Positions 12,955 through 20,438 of a DNA stretch of 64,000 bases are shown here, one piece after another. Both the position numbers and the translations under genes were made by a program. Below the pieces are notes generated by a model. That model saw only the letters and a list, made by a program, of their open reading frames with translations. It searched no databases and had not been told where the DNA came from. The stretch comes from Carnobacterium divergens DSM 20623 (GTDB taxonomy: Bacteria > Bacillota > Bacilli > Lactobacillales > Carnobacteriaceae). Where the stretch lies: assembly GCF_000744255.1 (NCBI RefSeq), contig NZ_JQLO01000001.1, positions 930,001-994,000 of the forward strand, given 5' to 3'. Positions within the stretch are counted from its first letter, which is position 1, and every line of letters starts with the position of its first letter.

Positions 12955-13686
12955 ATGCGTATATTAATTGTTGATGATGAACCATTAGCTCGCGATGAGT
13001 TAGCCTACTTAGTTGAACTACACGGTCATGTAGAATCAATTGACAAAGCAGAATCGATTGAAGAAGCTTTAGAAAAGATGGTCAATCAAAAACCGGACTT
13101 AGTTTTTCTTGATATTCATTTGACAGATGAAAGTGGATTTGACTTGGCTGAAAAATTCAAAAGAATGCAGCATCCTCCACAAATAGTTTTTGCAACAGCA
13201 TATGATGAGTATGCATTAAAAGCGTTTGAAGTAGATGCAATTGATTATATTTTAAAACCGTTTGAAGCGAAACGTGTGAAGCAGGCAGTAGAAAAAGCGT
13301 GTTTAAAATTAACCAATTCTACAAAAGAAACAACACATTTACAGGAAAAAGAGGGGAGGGAAACGTTAGCTGTACAGGTAGATGAGCGTATTTTTATCCT
13401 GAACGTTGCAGATATTATATATATAAGTGTAGACAATGGGGCTAGCCATATTTTTACAACAGATCAACAGTATGATACAAGTGAAACATTGACTCATTTG
13501 GCCAATAGATTGGACTCCAATCGTTTCTTTAAAACGCATCGTAGCTTTATTGTAAATCGTGAAGCTATTCAAGAAATTCAACCATGGTTTAATCATACGT
13601 ATCAGATTACGGTTAAGAATGGGGATAAGATTCCCGTAAGTCGATCTTATGTTAAACAGCTTAAGGAGCAAATTGGATTAAGTTAA
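12955..13686 (+). CDS. lytR: LytTR-family response regulator LytR
   Basis: The 243-residue protein has a receiver domain (acidic pair D7-D8, phosphoacceptor Asp53 in LVFLDIHL, FATAYDEYALKAF near the end). It is followed by a C-terminal LytTR DNA-binding domain with FFKTHRSFIVNREAI and IPVSRSYVKQLK. It should be phosphorylated by the LytS encoded immediately upstream and bind LytTR boxes before lrgA. ATG 12955 was chosen because GGAG at 12941-12944 is correctly spaced; the in-frame extension to 12934 lacks a site. Only 4 bases separate it from lytS, so the two are co-transcribed. Confidence 0.93.
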   Translation: MRILIVDDEPLARDELAYLVELHGHVESIDKAESIEEALEKMVNQKPDLVFLDIHLTDESGFDLAEKFKRMQHPPQIVFATAYDEYALKAFEVDAIDYILKPFEAKRVKQAVEKACLKLTNSTKETTHLQEKEGRETLAVQVDERIFILNVADIIYISVDNGASHIFTTDQQYDTSETLTHLANRLDSNRFFKTHRSFIVNREAIQEIQPWFNHTYQITVKNGDKIPVSRSYVKQLKEQIGLS

Positions 13687-13689
13687 ATC

Positions 13690-13720
13690 AAAAGAGAAGT
13701 CAAATGGACTTCTCTTTTTT
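13690..13720 (+). terminator. intrinsic terminator after lytSR
   Basis: The hairpin AAAAGAGAAGTC / GACTTCTCTTTT with a four-base loop and trailing T-run lies three bases after the lytR stop. Confidence 0.9.
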
Positions 13721-13780
13721 GTTTACGGTCAGTCAGCTAGTGATTTGGGTAACTCAGCTTAACATACTGTCATTTCAGCG

Positions 13781-13816
13781 TTGAAAGCGTACACAATCCT
13801 TGGAAATTAGTATAAT
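13781..13816 (+). promoter_or_regulatory. lrgA promoter with CcpA cre box
   Basis: TTGAAAGCGTACACAA at 13781-13796 matches the catabolite-responsive element consensus WTGNAANCGNWNNCW at every fixed position. The -10 box TATAAT lies at 13811-13816, and the -35 region overlaps the cre without a good consensus. That fits a promoter needing the activator LytR and blocked by CcpA, as reported for lrgAB or pftAB in relatives. Confidence 0.7.
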
Positions 13817-13851
13817 AAACCTATCAAAAGAACTTGAGGGAGCGATAAGAT

Positions 13852-14295
13852 ATGGAAACTAAGAAAATTTATTCATTTTTACAACAAGCTTTTGTTTTTG
13901 CACTTATTATGTTACTAGCCAACTTTATTGTGGGAGTGTTACCATTTCCAATGCCGGCTTCAGTCATGGGGTTAATTTTATTATTTATTGCACTCTGTTT
14001 AAAAATTGTTAAATTAGAACAAGTAGAGGCATTAGGAACTAGTTTAACTGGATTGATTAGCTTTTTGTTTGTTCCATCTGGTATTTCTGTTATAAATTCT
14101 TTGGGAATTATGGGTCAATATGGACTACAGATTGTTTTGATTATTATTATTGCAACTACGATTTTATTAGCCATTACTGGTTGGACAGCAACTGCGTTAT
14201 TGAATTTAAAAAAGAAACAAATATTTTCTTGGAATGGATTGAAACGGCGTCTTTCCGTTAAGAAACACTCTAAAAAATTAGAAGAGGTGAATTAG
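13852..14295 (+). CDS. lrgA: LrgA/CidA-family holin-like membrane protein
   Basis: LrgA is a small integral membrane protein that works with LrgB. The pair was first described as an antiholin system, and homologues in Bacillus (PftAB) and Streptococcus mutans act in pyruvate uptake. The 147-residue protein shows four hydrophobic spans and the family signature [16 protein letters not shown] near residue 30, followed by [15 protein letters not shown]-like sequence. The C-terminus is lysine-rich and cytoplasmic. GAGGG lies before ATG 13852. It starts a two-gene operon with lrgB and lies directly downstream of lytSR. The cre box upstream suggests repression in good sugar supply. Confidence 0.92.
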   Translation: METKKIYSFLQQAFVFALIMLLANFIVGVLPFPMPASVMGLILLFIALCLKIVKLEQVEALGTSLTGLISFLFVPSGISVINSLGIMGQYGLQIVLIIIIATTILLAITGWTATALLNLKKKQIFSWNGLKRRLSVKKHSKKLEEVN

Positions 14296-14296
14296 G

Positions 14297-14980
14297 ATGA
14301 CTCCTTATTTTGGTATTATTGTCTCAATGGTTGCATTTGGAATAGGTACTTTTTTATTTAAAAAATCAAAAGGTTTCTTCTTATTTACGCCATTATTTGT
14401 AGCAATGGTGTTAGGGATTCTCTTTTTAAAAGTAGGTCATTTTAGTTATGAAGAGTATAGCAGCGGAGGAAAAATGATCAGTTTCTTTTTAGAGCCTGCA
14501 ACCATCGCCTTTGCAATCCCTCTATATAAACAAGTAGATGTTTTGAAAAAATATTGGGTACAAATTGTTTCAGCAATCATTGTCGGTTCATTTGGTTCTG
14601 TAGTTGTTGTGTATCTTTTATCAGGTGTCATTCATGTAGATCATTCAATTATGGCCTCATTATTACCAGAAGCTTCAACTACAGCAATCGCAGTCCCTTT
14701 ATCAGAATCAATTGGAGGTATTGCTGCTATTACGTCCTTTGCTGTTATTTTCAATGCGGTGATTGTCTACGCATTAGGACGTTTTTTATTAGAAAAATTC
14801 AATATTAAAAATCCGATTGCACGAGGTTTGGCATTAGGAGCAAGTGGACATGCACTAGGAGTTGCTGTTGGAATTGAATTGGGTGAAGTTGAAGCTGCGA
14901 TGGCAAGTATTGCGGTTGTTGTAGTAGGGGTTGTAACAGTCATTGTTGTACCCGCATTTGCTGTTTTTATTGGATTATAA
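14297..14980 (+). CDS. lrgB: LrgB-family membrane protein
   Basis: LrgB is the polytopic partner of LrgA. The 227 residues contain about six membrane spans. Family motifs include [35 protein letters not shown] and [28 protein letters not shown]. It begins one base after the lrgA stop codon, with GAGGTG at the end of lrgA as its ribosome site, so both are made together. Given the pflBA genes 6 kb upstream, a role in pyruvate transport is an attractive inference but is not visible in the protein itself. Confidence 0.92.
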   Translation: MTPYFGIIVSMVAFGIGTFLFKKSKGFFLFTPLFVAMVLGILFLKVGHFSYEEYSSGGKMISFFLEPATIAFAIPLYKQVDVLKKYWVQIVSAIIVGSFGSVVVVYLLSGVIHVDHSIMASLLPEASTTAIAVPLSESIGGIAAITSFAVIFNAVIVYALGRFLLEKFNIKNPIARGLALGASGHALGVAVGIELGEVEAAMASIAVVVVGVVTVIVVPAFAVFIGL

Positions 14981-15085
14981 ATTGTATTAAATAGAAAAAT
15001 TTCTCATATTAATTTAATGTGGATTTTAAAAATAACTAATATAGAAATATACCTATAATTTTTAAATAAAGATTAGATTAATTCC

Positions 15086-15118
15086 TACAACTAGAGTATA
15101 CTTTAGTTGTATTTCTTT
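15086..15118 (+). terminator. probable terminator of lrgAB
   Basis: A 26-base palindrome (15086-15111, TACAACTA arms, one G-T wobble) is followed by TTTCTTTT. It lies about 105 bases after the lrgB stop and before the next gene's ribosome site. Confidence 0.65.
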
Positions 15119-15173
15119 TAAGCTTATACTTTTAGGTTCATATGAAAATTTATTAAAAGGAGAAAAGTTGCTG

Positions 15174-16088
15174 ATGAAAAAAAATGGGAAATCAAGAGTG
15201 GGAAAGAAAAAAAACAGTACGAAGAAACAATTAATGTATGTAGGTATAGTAATTGCAATTGTTTTAATTGGAGCATTTATAATAAGTATTTCTATAGGTA
15301 AAAGTAATAGCAATAAAAATAAAGCAGACATAGAAAAAAGTAGTATACAAGATAAAAAAATAGGATCTGAAAAAGCAAAAACATCGGAAAATAAGGAAGA
15401 CAGCAAAAGTAATTCCACTGCAGATGAATCAGTATCTAATGAATCGGAAAATGAGTCTAAAGTAACTGATTCATCAAATGAAATAGATAAGAAAAAAGAA
15501 AATTCTAATTCTTCAAGCGATAATAAAAATTTGGCGAAAGTCTATACAGAAGAAGAAAAACAAGGAATAAATAATCAATTTCTTGAGTGGTCTGATGGTC
15601 GTGCGAAAATAGCTGGTATGGCGGTTAGTGGGAATTATTTTAATCATGGAGCAAGTGGTATAGGTGATTGGTATGCACTCTCACCTGATGGTTTTATTCA
15701 AGTACAACAACAAGATTTAGAAGGGAAACCAGGATATAGTCACTTTCCAATCCACTCTCTAGGAGGAGTTGTTTTTTATTATTCGAATTTTGGAACAACT
15801 GGGAATACTAATGAAGTTGATAATCCAGAAAATAACTCATCTACTGCAACTGGATTTAGTACAGTTGCGAATAGTGAAAAACCTATTGTTAAATATCTTT
15901 TAGGTGATAATGGAGTAGTTTATGAATCTCCTAGTAACGGAGCATTTTCTGATTGTTTTTATGTTGCAGATAATACAGGAAATTTAACTGCATTATACGA
16001 ACCTAATACTCAAAAATCATTTAAAGTATCAGATGATAAAGAAGCACAAGAGAAGTTAAAAGAAATTTTAGAAAAATACAATAACTAG
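15174..16088 (+). CDS. membrane-anchored extracellular protein of unknown function
   Basis: The 304-residue protein begins with a lysine-rich stretch, one membrane span (about residues 22-44, YVGIVIAIVLIGAFIISISI) and no lipobox cysteine. A low-complexity linker rich in Ser, Lys, Glu and Asn follows (to about residue 120). A compact C-terminal domain contains FLEWSDGRAKIAGMAVSG, YFNHGASGIGDWYALSPDG and IHSLGGVVFYYSNFG. It resembles small Lactobacillales-restricted surface proteins of unknown role, but I cannot name the family with confidence. Codon use is richer in ATA, AAA and AAT than in the flanking genes, which hints at later acquisition. ATG 15174 and TTG 15168 both fit AAAAGGAG at 15155-15162. 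It is a single-gene transcript. Confidence 0.75.
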   Translation: MKKNGKSRVGKKKNSTKKQLMYVGIVIAIVLIGAFIISISIGKSNSNKNKADIEKSSIQDKKIGSEKAKTSENKEDSKSNSTADESVSNESENESKVTDSSNEIDKKKENSNSSSDNKNLAKVYTEEEKQGINNQFLEWSDGRAKIAGMAVSGNYFNHGASGIGDWYALSPDGFIQVQQQDLEGKPGYSHFPIHSLGGVVFYYSNFGTTGNTNEVDNPENNSSTATGFSTVANSEKPIVKYLLGDNGVVYESPSNGAFSDCFYVADNTGNLTALYEPNTQKSFKVSDDKEAQEKLKEILEKYNN

Positions 16089-16111
16089 ACAATTAAATTG
16101 AGATAAAAAGC

Positions 16112-16152
16112 AAAAAGAAATGACTATAAATTAAATAGTTATTTCTTTTTTA
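16112..16152 (+). terminator. intrinsic terminator
   Basis: The arms AAAAAGAAATGACTAT and ATAGTTATTTCTTTTT (one G-T wobble) with an 8-base loop run into T-rich sequence. It terminates the gene ending at 16088. Confidence 0.8.
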
Positions 16153-16567
16153 CTTATCTGTACTTTGTATAATATATATTATGTAAACTAGAATCTGATA
16201 ATTTTTTAGGTCATAAATTCTATCATCCCTCACTGTTCATTTTTCCAAATAAAAGCATGTGTATCTTGTGTTATGCGGAAAAACAATTGATCTGAAATTT
16301 TTTATTTCATCTAGATATAGTTTGTATTTGTCAGTTGCTGTTTTATGAGTTTGTATTCCATAAATGTCTTTTAAAATATGAACAATAATTGTTACCTATT
16401 TAACTTTTTCTAAATAGAAACTACATTAAATAAGTTACCGATTATAGTTAACAACTTACCTGATATTGATTTATGGGCAACGAGTCCATTTTTTAAGTTG
16501 TATACTTTCAACCTTTAGCCTGATCTTACAGCAAAAGAAAATAGTTGTTTTTTCTCAAAAATTACCA
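16153..16567. other. long AT-rich gap without a recognisable gene
   Basis: Nothing functional is recognised in about 415 bases between a terminator and the end of convergent corA. On the minus strand 16237-16395 is open for 52 codons (includes DIYGIQTHKTATDKYKLYLD) but has no start codon or ribosome site and is preceded by a stop. It may be a gene remnant or chance. Several short repeats of TTTATTTGGAAA-like sequence add to the look of decayed DNA. Confidence 0.4.
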
Positions 16568-17485
16568 TTACAAGTATCTATAATTCAATATCTTACGTAG
16601 AATTGCTGAAAGCCCAAACCATAGAATCGCACTAATAAAAATTGCAATAATCCATCCAAGAGCATTATGCTCTAATGGAAGGGGCATATTCATACCAAAA
16701 AAGCCTGTAATGATTGTGGGAACGGTTAACAAAATGGATAAAACGGTTAAGATTTTCATCGTATCATTCAAATTATTGTTCAAAATATTATTATAAGTTC
16801 CAGATAGCTGCTGTAAAATTTGTGAAGATAATTGAGTCATTTCAACTAACTGTCTGGCTTCAATTAAAGCATCTTCATACTGCTCTTTCTCGTTGGTATT
16901 TAGTGTCCGATAAATAATGTGCGTTTTTACTTGCTCCAATAATACTAAGTTTTGTTTTGAGGCAGAAACAAAATAAACAATTCCTGTTTCTAAATCAGAT
17001 AATGAAAGTAAATTTTGTTTCGTTGTTTTTTCTTTCAATTTGTCATTGATTTTTCTTCGATCAAAATTCATTTCTTCTATATAAGGGAAAAATAGATCTG
17101 TAATGGTAAACAGACAACCAAATAAAAATTTAAAAATCGTGGTACTCTCATTTTTAGTCAAATAATGCTTAATTTTCTGAACAACGTATTGATTTTTAGT
17201 ATTGGTAACCGTAATTAATTGCATATCTTTAATGATAAAAGTCATGGGAATGGTTTCGTAGTGATTGTCTATTTTTTCTTGATTTGGTAAATTAAAAATT
17301 AAAACAAAAGTATTTGTGGTCGGATCGTAATCTAAATGAGCACGTTCATTTCTATCTAGCGAATAAGCAACGACTTCATTATCAATGCCGTATTCTTCGT
17401 AAAAATTTTCTAGTTCACTAGCATCCTCCAGATTAATGTTAATCCAATTATATTTATGATTGTTAAAAGATGTTTTAGTAATCAT
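16568..17485 (-). CDS. corA: CorA-family magnesium/divalent cation transporter
   Basis: CorA forms a pentameric Mg2+ channel in the cytoplasmic membrane. The protein has 305 residues: a long cytoplasmic alpha/beta and helical domain, then two C-terminal spans. The pore-mouth signature GMN is at residues 264-266 (ITGFFGMNMPLPLEHN), and the basic tail RKILNYRYL ends the protein. The start is ATG 17485, preceded by GAGGAGGA; an upstream in-frame start at 17530 adds 15 residues that include the ribosome site and was rejected. It is transcribed alone. Other divalent metals such as Co2+ are possible substrates in this family. Confidence 0.92.
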   Translation of the reverse strand: MITKTSFNNHKYNWININLEDASELENFYEEYGIDNEVVAYSLDRNERAHLDYDPTTNTFVLIFNLPNQEKIDNHYETIPMTFIIKDMQLITVTNTKNQYVVQKIKHYLTKNESTTIFKFLFGCLFTITDLFFPYIEEMNFDRRKINDKLKEKTTKQNLLSLSDLETGIVYFVSASKQNLVLLEQVKTHIIYRTLNTNEKEQYEDALIEARQLVEMTQLSSQILQQLSGTYNNILNNNLNDTMKILTVLSILLTVPTIITGFFGMNMPLPLEHNALGWIIAIFISAILWFGLSAILRKILNYRYL

Positions 17486-17585
17486 TGAGATTCCTCCTCT
17501 TTCGTATTGATTCCTTTTGAATTGTAACAATAATTTCCCATAATTAAAATAAAGAATTGATTCGCTTATTAAACTTGATCACTCA

Positions 17586-17616
17586 CAAAAAAACACCCTA
17601 ATTAGTTAGGGTGTGG
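17586..17616 (-). terminator. intrinsic terminator of the DsbB-like operon
   Basis: The stem ACACCCTAA / TTAGGGTGT (17592-17600 and 17605-17613) has, on the minus strand, a run of seven T after it. It lies about 30 bases past the stop of the gene at 17647 and upstream of corA. Confidence 0.9.
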
Positions 17617-17646
17617 TTGGAAATTCAGATAATTTTGAGTTTAAAT

Positions 17647-18255
17647 TTATCTGAACAATTCATAATAAATTGGATCATCTGGTAATTTAAAATTAAAGCC
17701 TAATTCTGCAACAATTGCTAAAAAGATAACAGCAGTAGTAAATAAAAATACATATAAAACAATTTTGATCCCAAAATCTACTAATTTATTTGATTTTGTA
17801 TAATTTGGCAATAATAGATCTGAAAAAATCATCATTACGGCTGAATAAAAAATAACAAAGATAAACGTGATAAATGACCATGTATAGAAATGAAGGCCTA
17901 AAAATACGCCTCCATATCCTGGATCATTGGCTGGAATATGCAATAAAATTTGTCTAGCAGAAAATAACATTCCAGCTAATGAGCTAAGAATAGAAATGCC
18001 ATGTCCTATCATATATTTTTGTAAATCTAACTCCCCTTTTTCCCGACAAATAAGAATATAAATCGGACCTAAGCAGACTAAAAGCATCGAATAACGTTGC
18101 AGTACACACAGTGGACAAGGTAGCTCATGTAGTAAAAATTGAGCACTTAAACTGCCCCATAAAACAAGAAGAAAAGCACCTATCATTCCTGTAGTTGCTA
18201 ATAAACCTAATAATGATCCATATTTTTTTAATAATTTCTGAGTACTTCCTAGCAT
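17647..18255 (-). CDS. DsbB/BdbC-like membrane protein with a single CxxC
   Basis: The 202-residue protein has about five membrane spans and the DsbB-family N-terminal loop LPCPLCVLQRYSML (Cys47, Cys50), where DsbB enzymes pass electrons from thiols to quinone. DsbB and BdbC normally carry a second external cysteine pair. Here the matching loop reads IPANDPGYGGVFLGLHFYTW and has none; the only other cysteines, 61 and 70, lie in or near the second span. It may therefore use a different partner or be a sensor-type subfamily. It is followed downstream by a terminator and preceded at 12 bases by a 53-residue DUF5993-type protein, so the two form an operon. Confidence 0.82.
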   Translation of the reverse strand: MLGSTQKLLKKYGSLLGLLATTGMIGAFLLVLWGSLSAQFLLHELPCPLCVLQRYSMLLVCLGPIYILICREKGELDLQKYMIGHGISILSSLAGMLFSARQILLHIPANDPGYGGVFLGLHFYTWSFITFIFVIFYSAVMMIFSDLLLPNYTKSNKLVDFGIKIVLYVFLFTTAVIFLAIVAELGFNFKLPDDPIYYELFR

Positions 18256-18267
18256 AATGTGATCTCC

Positions 18268-18429
18268 TTATAATGATATATTTAGTGCATTTGTTGCATG
18301 TAAGAAATAAAGAACTAAGCATAATAGACAAATAACTGACCATAATCCTATTATTTTAATGTTTGTAACCTTTTTCACAATCACTAAGAAAAATAAGATT
18401 AAAATTAATAATGTAATTAAAATATCCAA
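18268..18429 (-). CDS. small DUF5993-type membrane protein
   Basis: This is a 53-residue, almost wholly hydrophobic protein with two membrane spans and a C-terminal FLHATNALNISL. That tail and its place next to a DsbB-like gene match what I know of the DUF5993 family, whose function is undetermined. The start is TTG at 18429: AGGAGGG at 18435-18441 is 5 nt upstream. A longer in-frame ATG at 18465 would place the ribosome site inside the gene. Twelve bases separate it from the DsbB-like gene, so a joint role in membrane thiol chemistry is inferred. It contains two cysteines in span two (VICLLCLVL). Confidence 0.75.
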   Translation of the reverse strand: MDILITLLILILFFLVIVKKVTNIKIIGLWSVICLLCLVLYFLHATNALNISL

Positions 18430-18629
18430 AATAACCCTCCTCTCGTAATTATTAATATAGCACATATAATTATTATAATTCCCTTTATTCTTCTTATATT
18501 TGTATTTTCTAATGCATTCATTTTATTTAATTCCTTATTTTTTAATTCTATAATCATCTATGGAATGGTTTTAATGGACATTTCCCTTCCCCTCTTGTAT
18601 CTTATAATTATATGAAAGGAGTGTTGAAA

Positions 18630-19037
18630 ATGTTTGAAAATACGAAGCTACTATCTACTTTTTTGACGTTTAAAGGAAATGCCGAAGAAGCAATGAATTT
18701 TTACGTCTCTCTCTTTCCTAATGAAGCTAAAATCCACTCGGTTGTTAAATTTGAAGAAGGACAAAATGGGCCAGTTGGAAAAATATTAAATGCAACGGTT
18801 GAAATAAAGGGCCATTCCCTCATGTTTATGGATATGGAGCCTCAGTTTGCACCAGATTTTAGTTGGGCCACTTCCCTACTCGTTGTATGTAATGACGAAG
18901 CTCAATTTGACTCTTTGTTTAACTCTCTTTCAAAAGATGGCTCGATTATGATGGGGCCAGAAGCCATTCCTCCCATGCGAAAAGTTGCTTGGATTACAGA
19001 TCGTTTTGGAGTTACTTGGCAATTGGTTTGGAGCTAA
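18630..19037 (+). CDS. VOC-superfamily protein (PhnB/YxeA-type glyoxalase fold)
   Basis: The 135-residue protein has the beta-alpha-beta-beta-beta pattern of the VOC fold. It shows the PhnB-like signatures STFLTFKGNAEEAMNFYVSLF near the N-terminus and WITDRFGVTWQLVWS at the end. Proteins of this group were once annotated as 3-demethylubiquinone methyltransferases, which is not a safe function. The true substrate is unknown. ATG 18630 is preferred to ATG 18612 because GAAAGGAG falls within the longer version and 8-10 nt before 18630. It is a single gene with TATAAT near 18603 and its own terminator. Confidence 0.85.
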   Translation: MFENTKLLSTFLTFKGNAEEAMNFYVSLFPNEAKIHSVVKFEEGQNGPVGKILNATVEIKGHSLMFMDMEPQFAPDFSWATSLLVVCNDEAQFDSLFNSLSKDGSIMMGPEAIPPMRKVAWITDRFGVTWQLVWS

Positions 19038-19050
19038 TAACAAATTGACC

Positions 19051-19089
19051 AAAAAACCTCTCAAAGTTAGTTCCTTTAAGAGGTTTTTT
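19051..19089. terminator. bidirectional intrinsic terminator
   Basis: The arms AAAAAACCTCT and AGAGGTTTTTT enclose an imperfect inner stem. It separates the convergent VOC gene and the first ECF S-component. Confidence 0.85.
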
Positions 19090-19095
19090 CTGAGT

Positions 19096-19683
19096 TTAAT
19101 TTCGGCTAAACTTTTTTAAAGACTTGGCAATGAATGGCGCAATCACGCCCGCTGCAATGGCTTCCGCCACACCATTAGTTAAAACGATAGTTCCTAAGAA
19201 TTTGACTAGATTTGACATGTCTACTTTCATAGCTGTAGCATAATCATCTTTGTAAAATACATAAATGAAGAATAACACTAAAATCGTATTGGTTAAAGAA
19301 GCTAAAACAGAAGCAATCGTCATGGCTGTTGTTGTTTTTAAATGGTTTTTCAGCTTGAAGTATGCATAACCTGCTATAAATCCAACTAAAATTCTTGGTA
19401 CGATTGAAATCATCGGATTTGTAAAAAGTAATAAATCTAATGGGCTACTTGGCATAACAAATGCTTTTATCAAACGGATAACGCCCCACACAGCTCCGAC
19501 AATCATACCGTCTTTTACACCTAGTGTTAAGGCCGCTACAATTACTGTAATATGGATAATCGTTGGGTTTAAAGGTGGAATTGGAATATACCCTAAAAAT
19601 GGTACAAAATTTTGAATCAATATAATTCCTGTTAAAATTCCTAAAATCGCAATGCGATAGGTTTTATTGGGACGATTTTGCAT
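19096..19683 (-). CDS. ECF transporter S component, copy A
   Basis: S components are small membrane proteins that bind a vitamin or similar micronutrient and dock with the shared EcfAAT energising module. The 195 residues contain about six spans. Family-like features are IPIPPLNPTIIHITVIVAAL, GAVWGVIRLIKAF and the alanine-rich docking helix GVAEAIAAGVIAPFIAK. No energising genes lie nearby, as usual for group II ECF systems. The substrate cannot be told from sequence. It is a close paralogue of the gene at 19768-20364 and has its own promoter at 19738-19766. GGAGAG precedes ATG 19683, and a 6-bp hairpin (19711-19730) lies in its leader. Confidence 0.85.
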   Translation of the reverse strand: MQNRPNKTYRIAILGILTGIILIQNFVPFLGYIPIPPLNPTIIHITVIVAALTLGVKDGMIVGAVWGVIRLIKAFVMPSSPLDLLLFTNPMISIVPRILVGFIAGYAYFKLKNHLKTTTAMTIASVLASLTNTILVLFFIYVFYKDDYATAMKVDMSNLVKFLGTIVLTNGVAEAIAAGVIAPFIAKSLKKFSRN

Positions 19684-19737
19684 AAAAGGTTCACTCTCCG
19701 AATATCAATTGCATCTCTTTAACAAGATGCTTTTAAA

Positions 19738-19766
19738 AGAATAGCATGTTTTTAAATTTCTGACAA
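19738..19766 (-). promoter_or_regulatory. promoter of ECF S component copy A
   Basis: On the minus strand TTGTCA (19761-19766), 17 nt, TATTCT (19738-19743) with the extended -10 bases TGC. The core AACATGCTATTCTTT is shared with the promoter of copy B. Confidence 0.8.
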
Positions 19767-19767
19767 A

Positions 19768-20364
19768 TTAATTTTTTGTAGGAACAAATTGTTTTAATGC
19801 TTTTGCAACGATGGGGGCAATAATTCCCGCAGCAACAGCTTCAGCTACTCCACTAGTAACAATGACGATTCCCATAATACCTATTAGTTTTCCTTGGTCT
19901 ACATTCAGGAAACTCGCGTATTCTACACGATAGAATAAATAGATAAAGAGCAGTACAAAAATGGTATTCGTTAAAGACGCCAATACTGCTGAAATAATCA
20001 TTGAGATGCTGTCCAGTAGTTTGGTTTTTTTGAGTAACTGATAAACATAGCCTGCTACAAAACCCACCAATATTCTCGGAATAATCGCAATAATCGGATT
20101 TGTGAAAAATAAAATATCCAAAGGGCTTGTTGGTGTTGTAAATGCACGAATAATACAGGCAACGCCCCAAACAAGACCTAGAATCATTCCATTTTTATAT
20201 CCTAGCGTTAACGCTGCTATGATGACAGTAATATGAATAATTGTAGGATTAATTGGTGGAATTGGAATATACCCGACAACAGGCACAAAATTTTGAATGA
20301 GAACAATCGCTGTTAACATTCCTAAAATAGCAATTTGATAGGTTTTCTTTGATTGATTAAACAT
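19768..20364 (-). CDS. ECF transporter S component, copy B
   Basis: The 198-residue membrane protein is colinear with copy A and shares most of its N-terminal half, including KTYQIAILGMLTAI, QNFVPVVGYIPIPPINPTII and LDILFFTNPIIAIIPRILVG. The C-terminal SGVAEAVAAGIIAPIVAKAL matches the docking helix of copy A. Differences cluster in the fourth span and the loop before it (YRVEYASFLNVDQGKL), so the substrates may differ slightly. It has its own promoter at 20410-20438. Substrate unknown; the usual candidates for this fold are B-vitamins, vitamin precursors or purines. Confidence 0.85.
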   Translation of the reverse strand: MFNQSKKTYQIAILGMLTAIVLIQNFVPVVGYIPIPPINPTIIHITVIIAALTLGYKNGMILGLVWGVACIIRAFTTPTSPLDILFFTNPIIAIIPRILVGFVAGYVYQLLKKTKLLDSISMIISAVLASLTNTIFVLLFIYLFYRVEYASFLNVDQGKLIGIMGIVIVTSGVAEAVAAGIIAPIVAKALKQFVPTKN

Positions 20365-20409
20365 AGTCTTCCTACTCTCTTATTTAGAAGTTTCTCTTTT
20401 ATTTTTTAA

Positions 20410-20438
20410 AGAATAGCATGTTTCTAAGAGATTCACAA
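20410..20438 (-). promoter_or_regulatory. promoter of ECF S component copy B
   Basis: On the minus strand TTGTGA (20433-20438), 17 nt, TATTCT (20410-20415) with extended TGC. The -35 box overlaps the stop codon of the S66 peptidase gene. The AACATGCTATTCTTT core equals that of copy A. Confidence 0.8.

Noticed and set aside
15062-15418. 118-residue minus-strand open frame antisense to the anchored protein
   Set aside because: It overlaps the 5' half of a better supported gene, is made of Ser/Leu/Phe runs that mirror Lys/Asn codons, and has no ribosome site.
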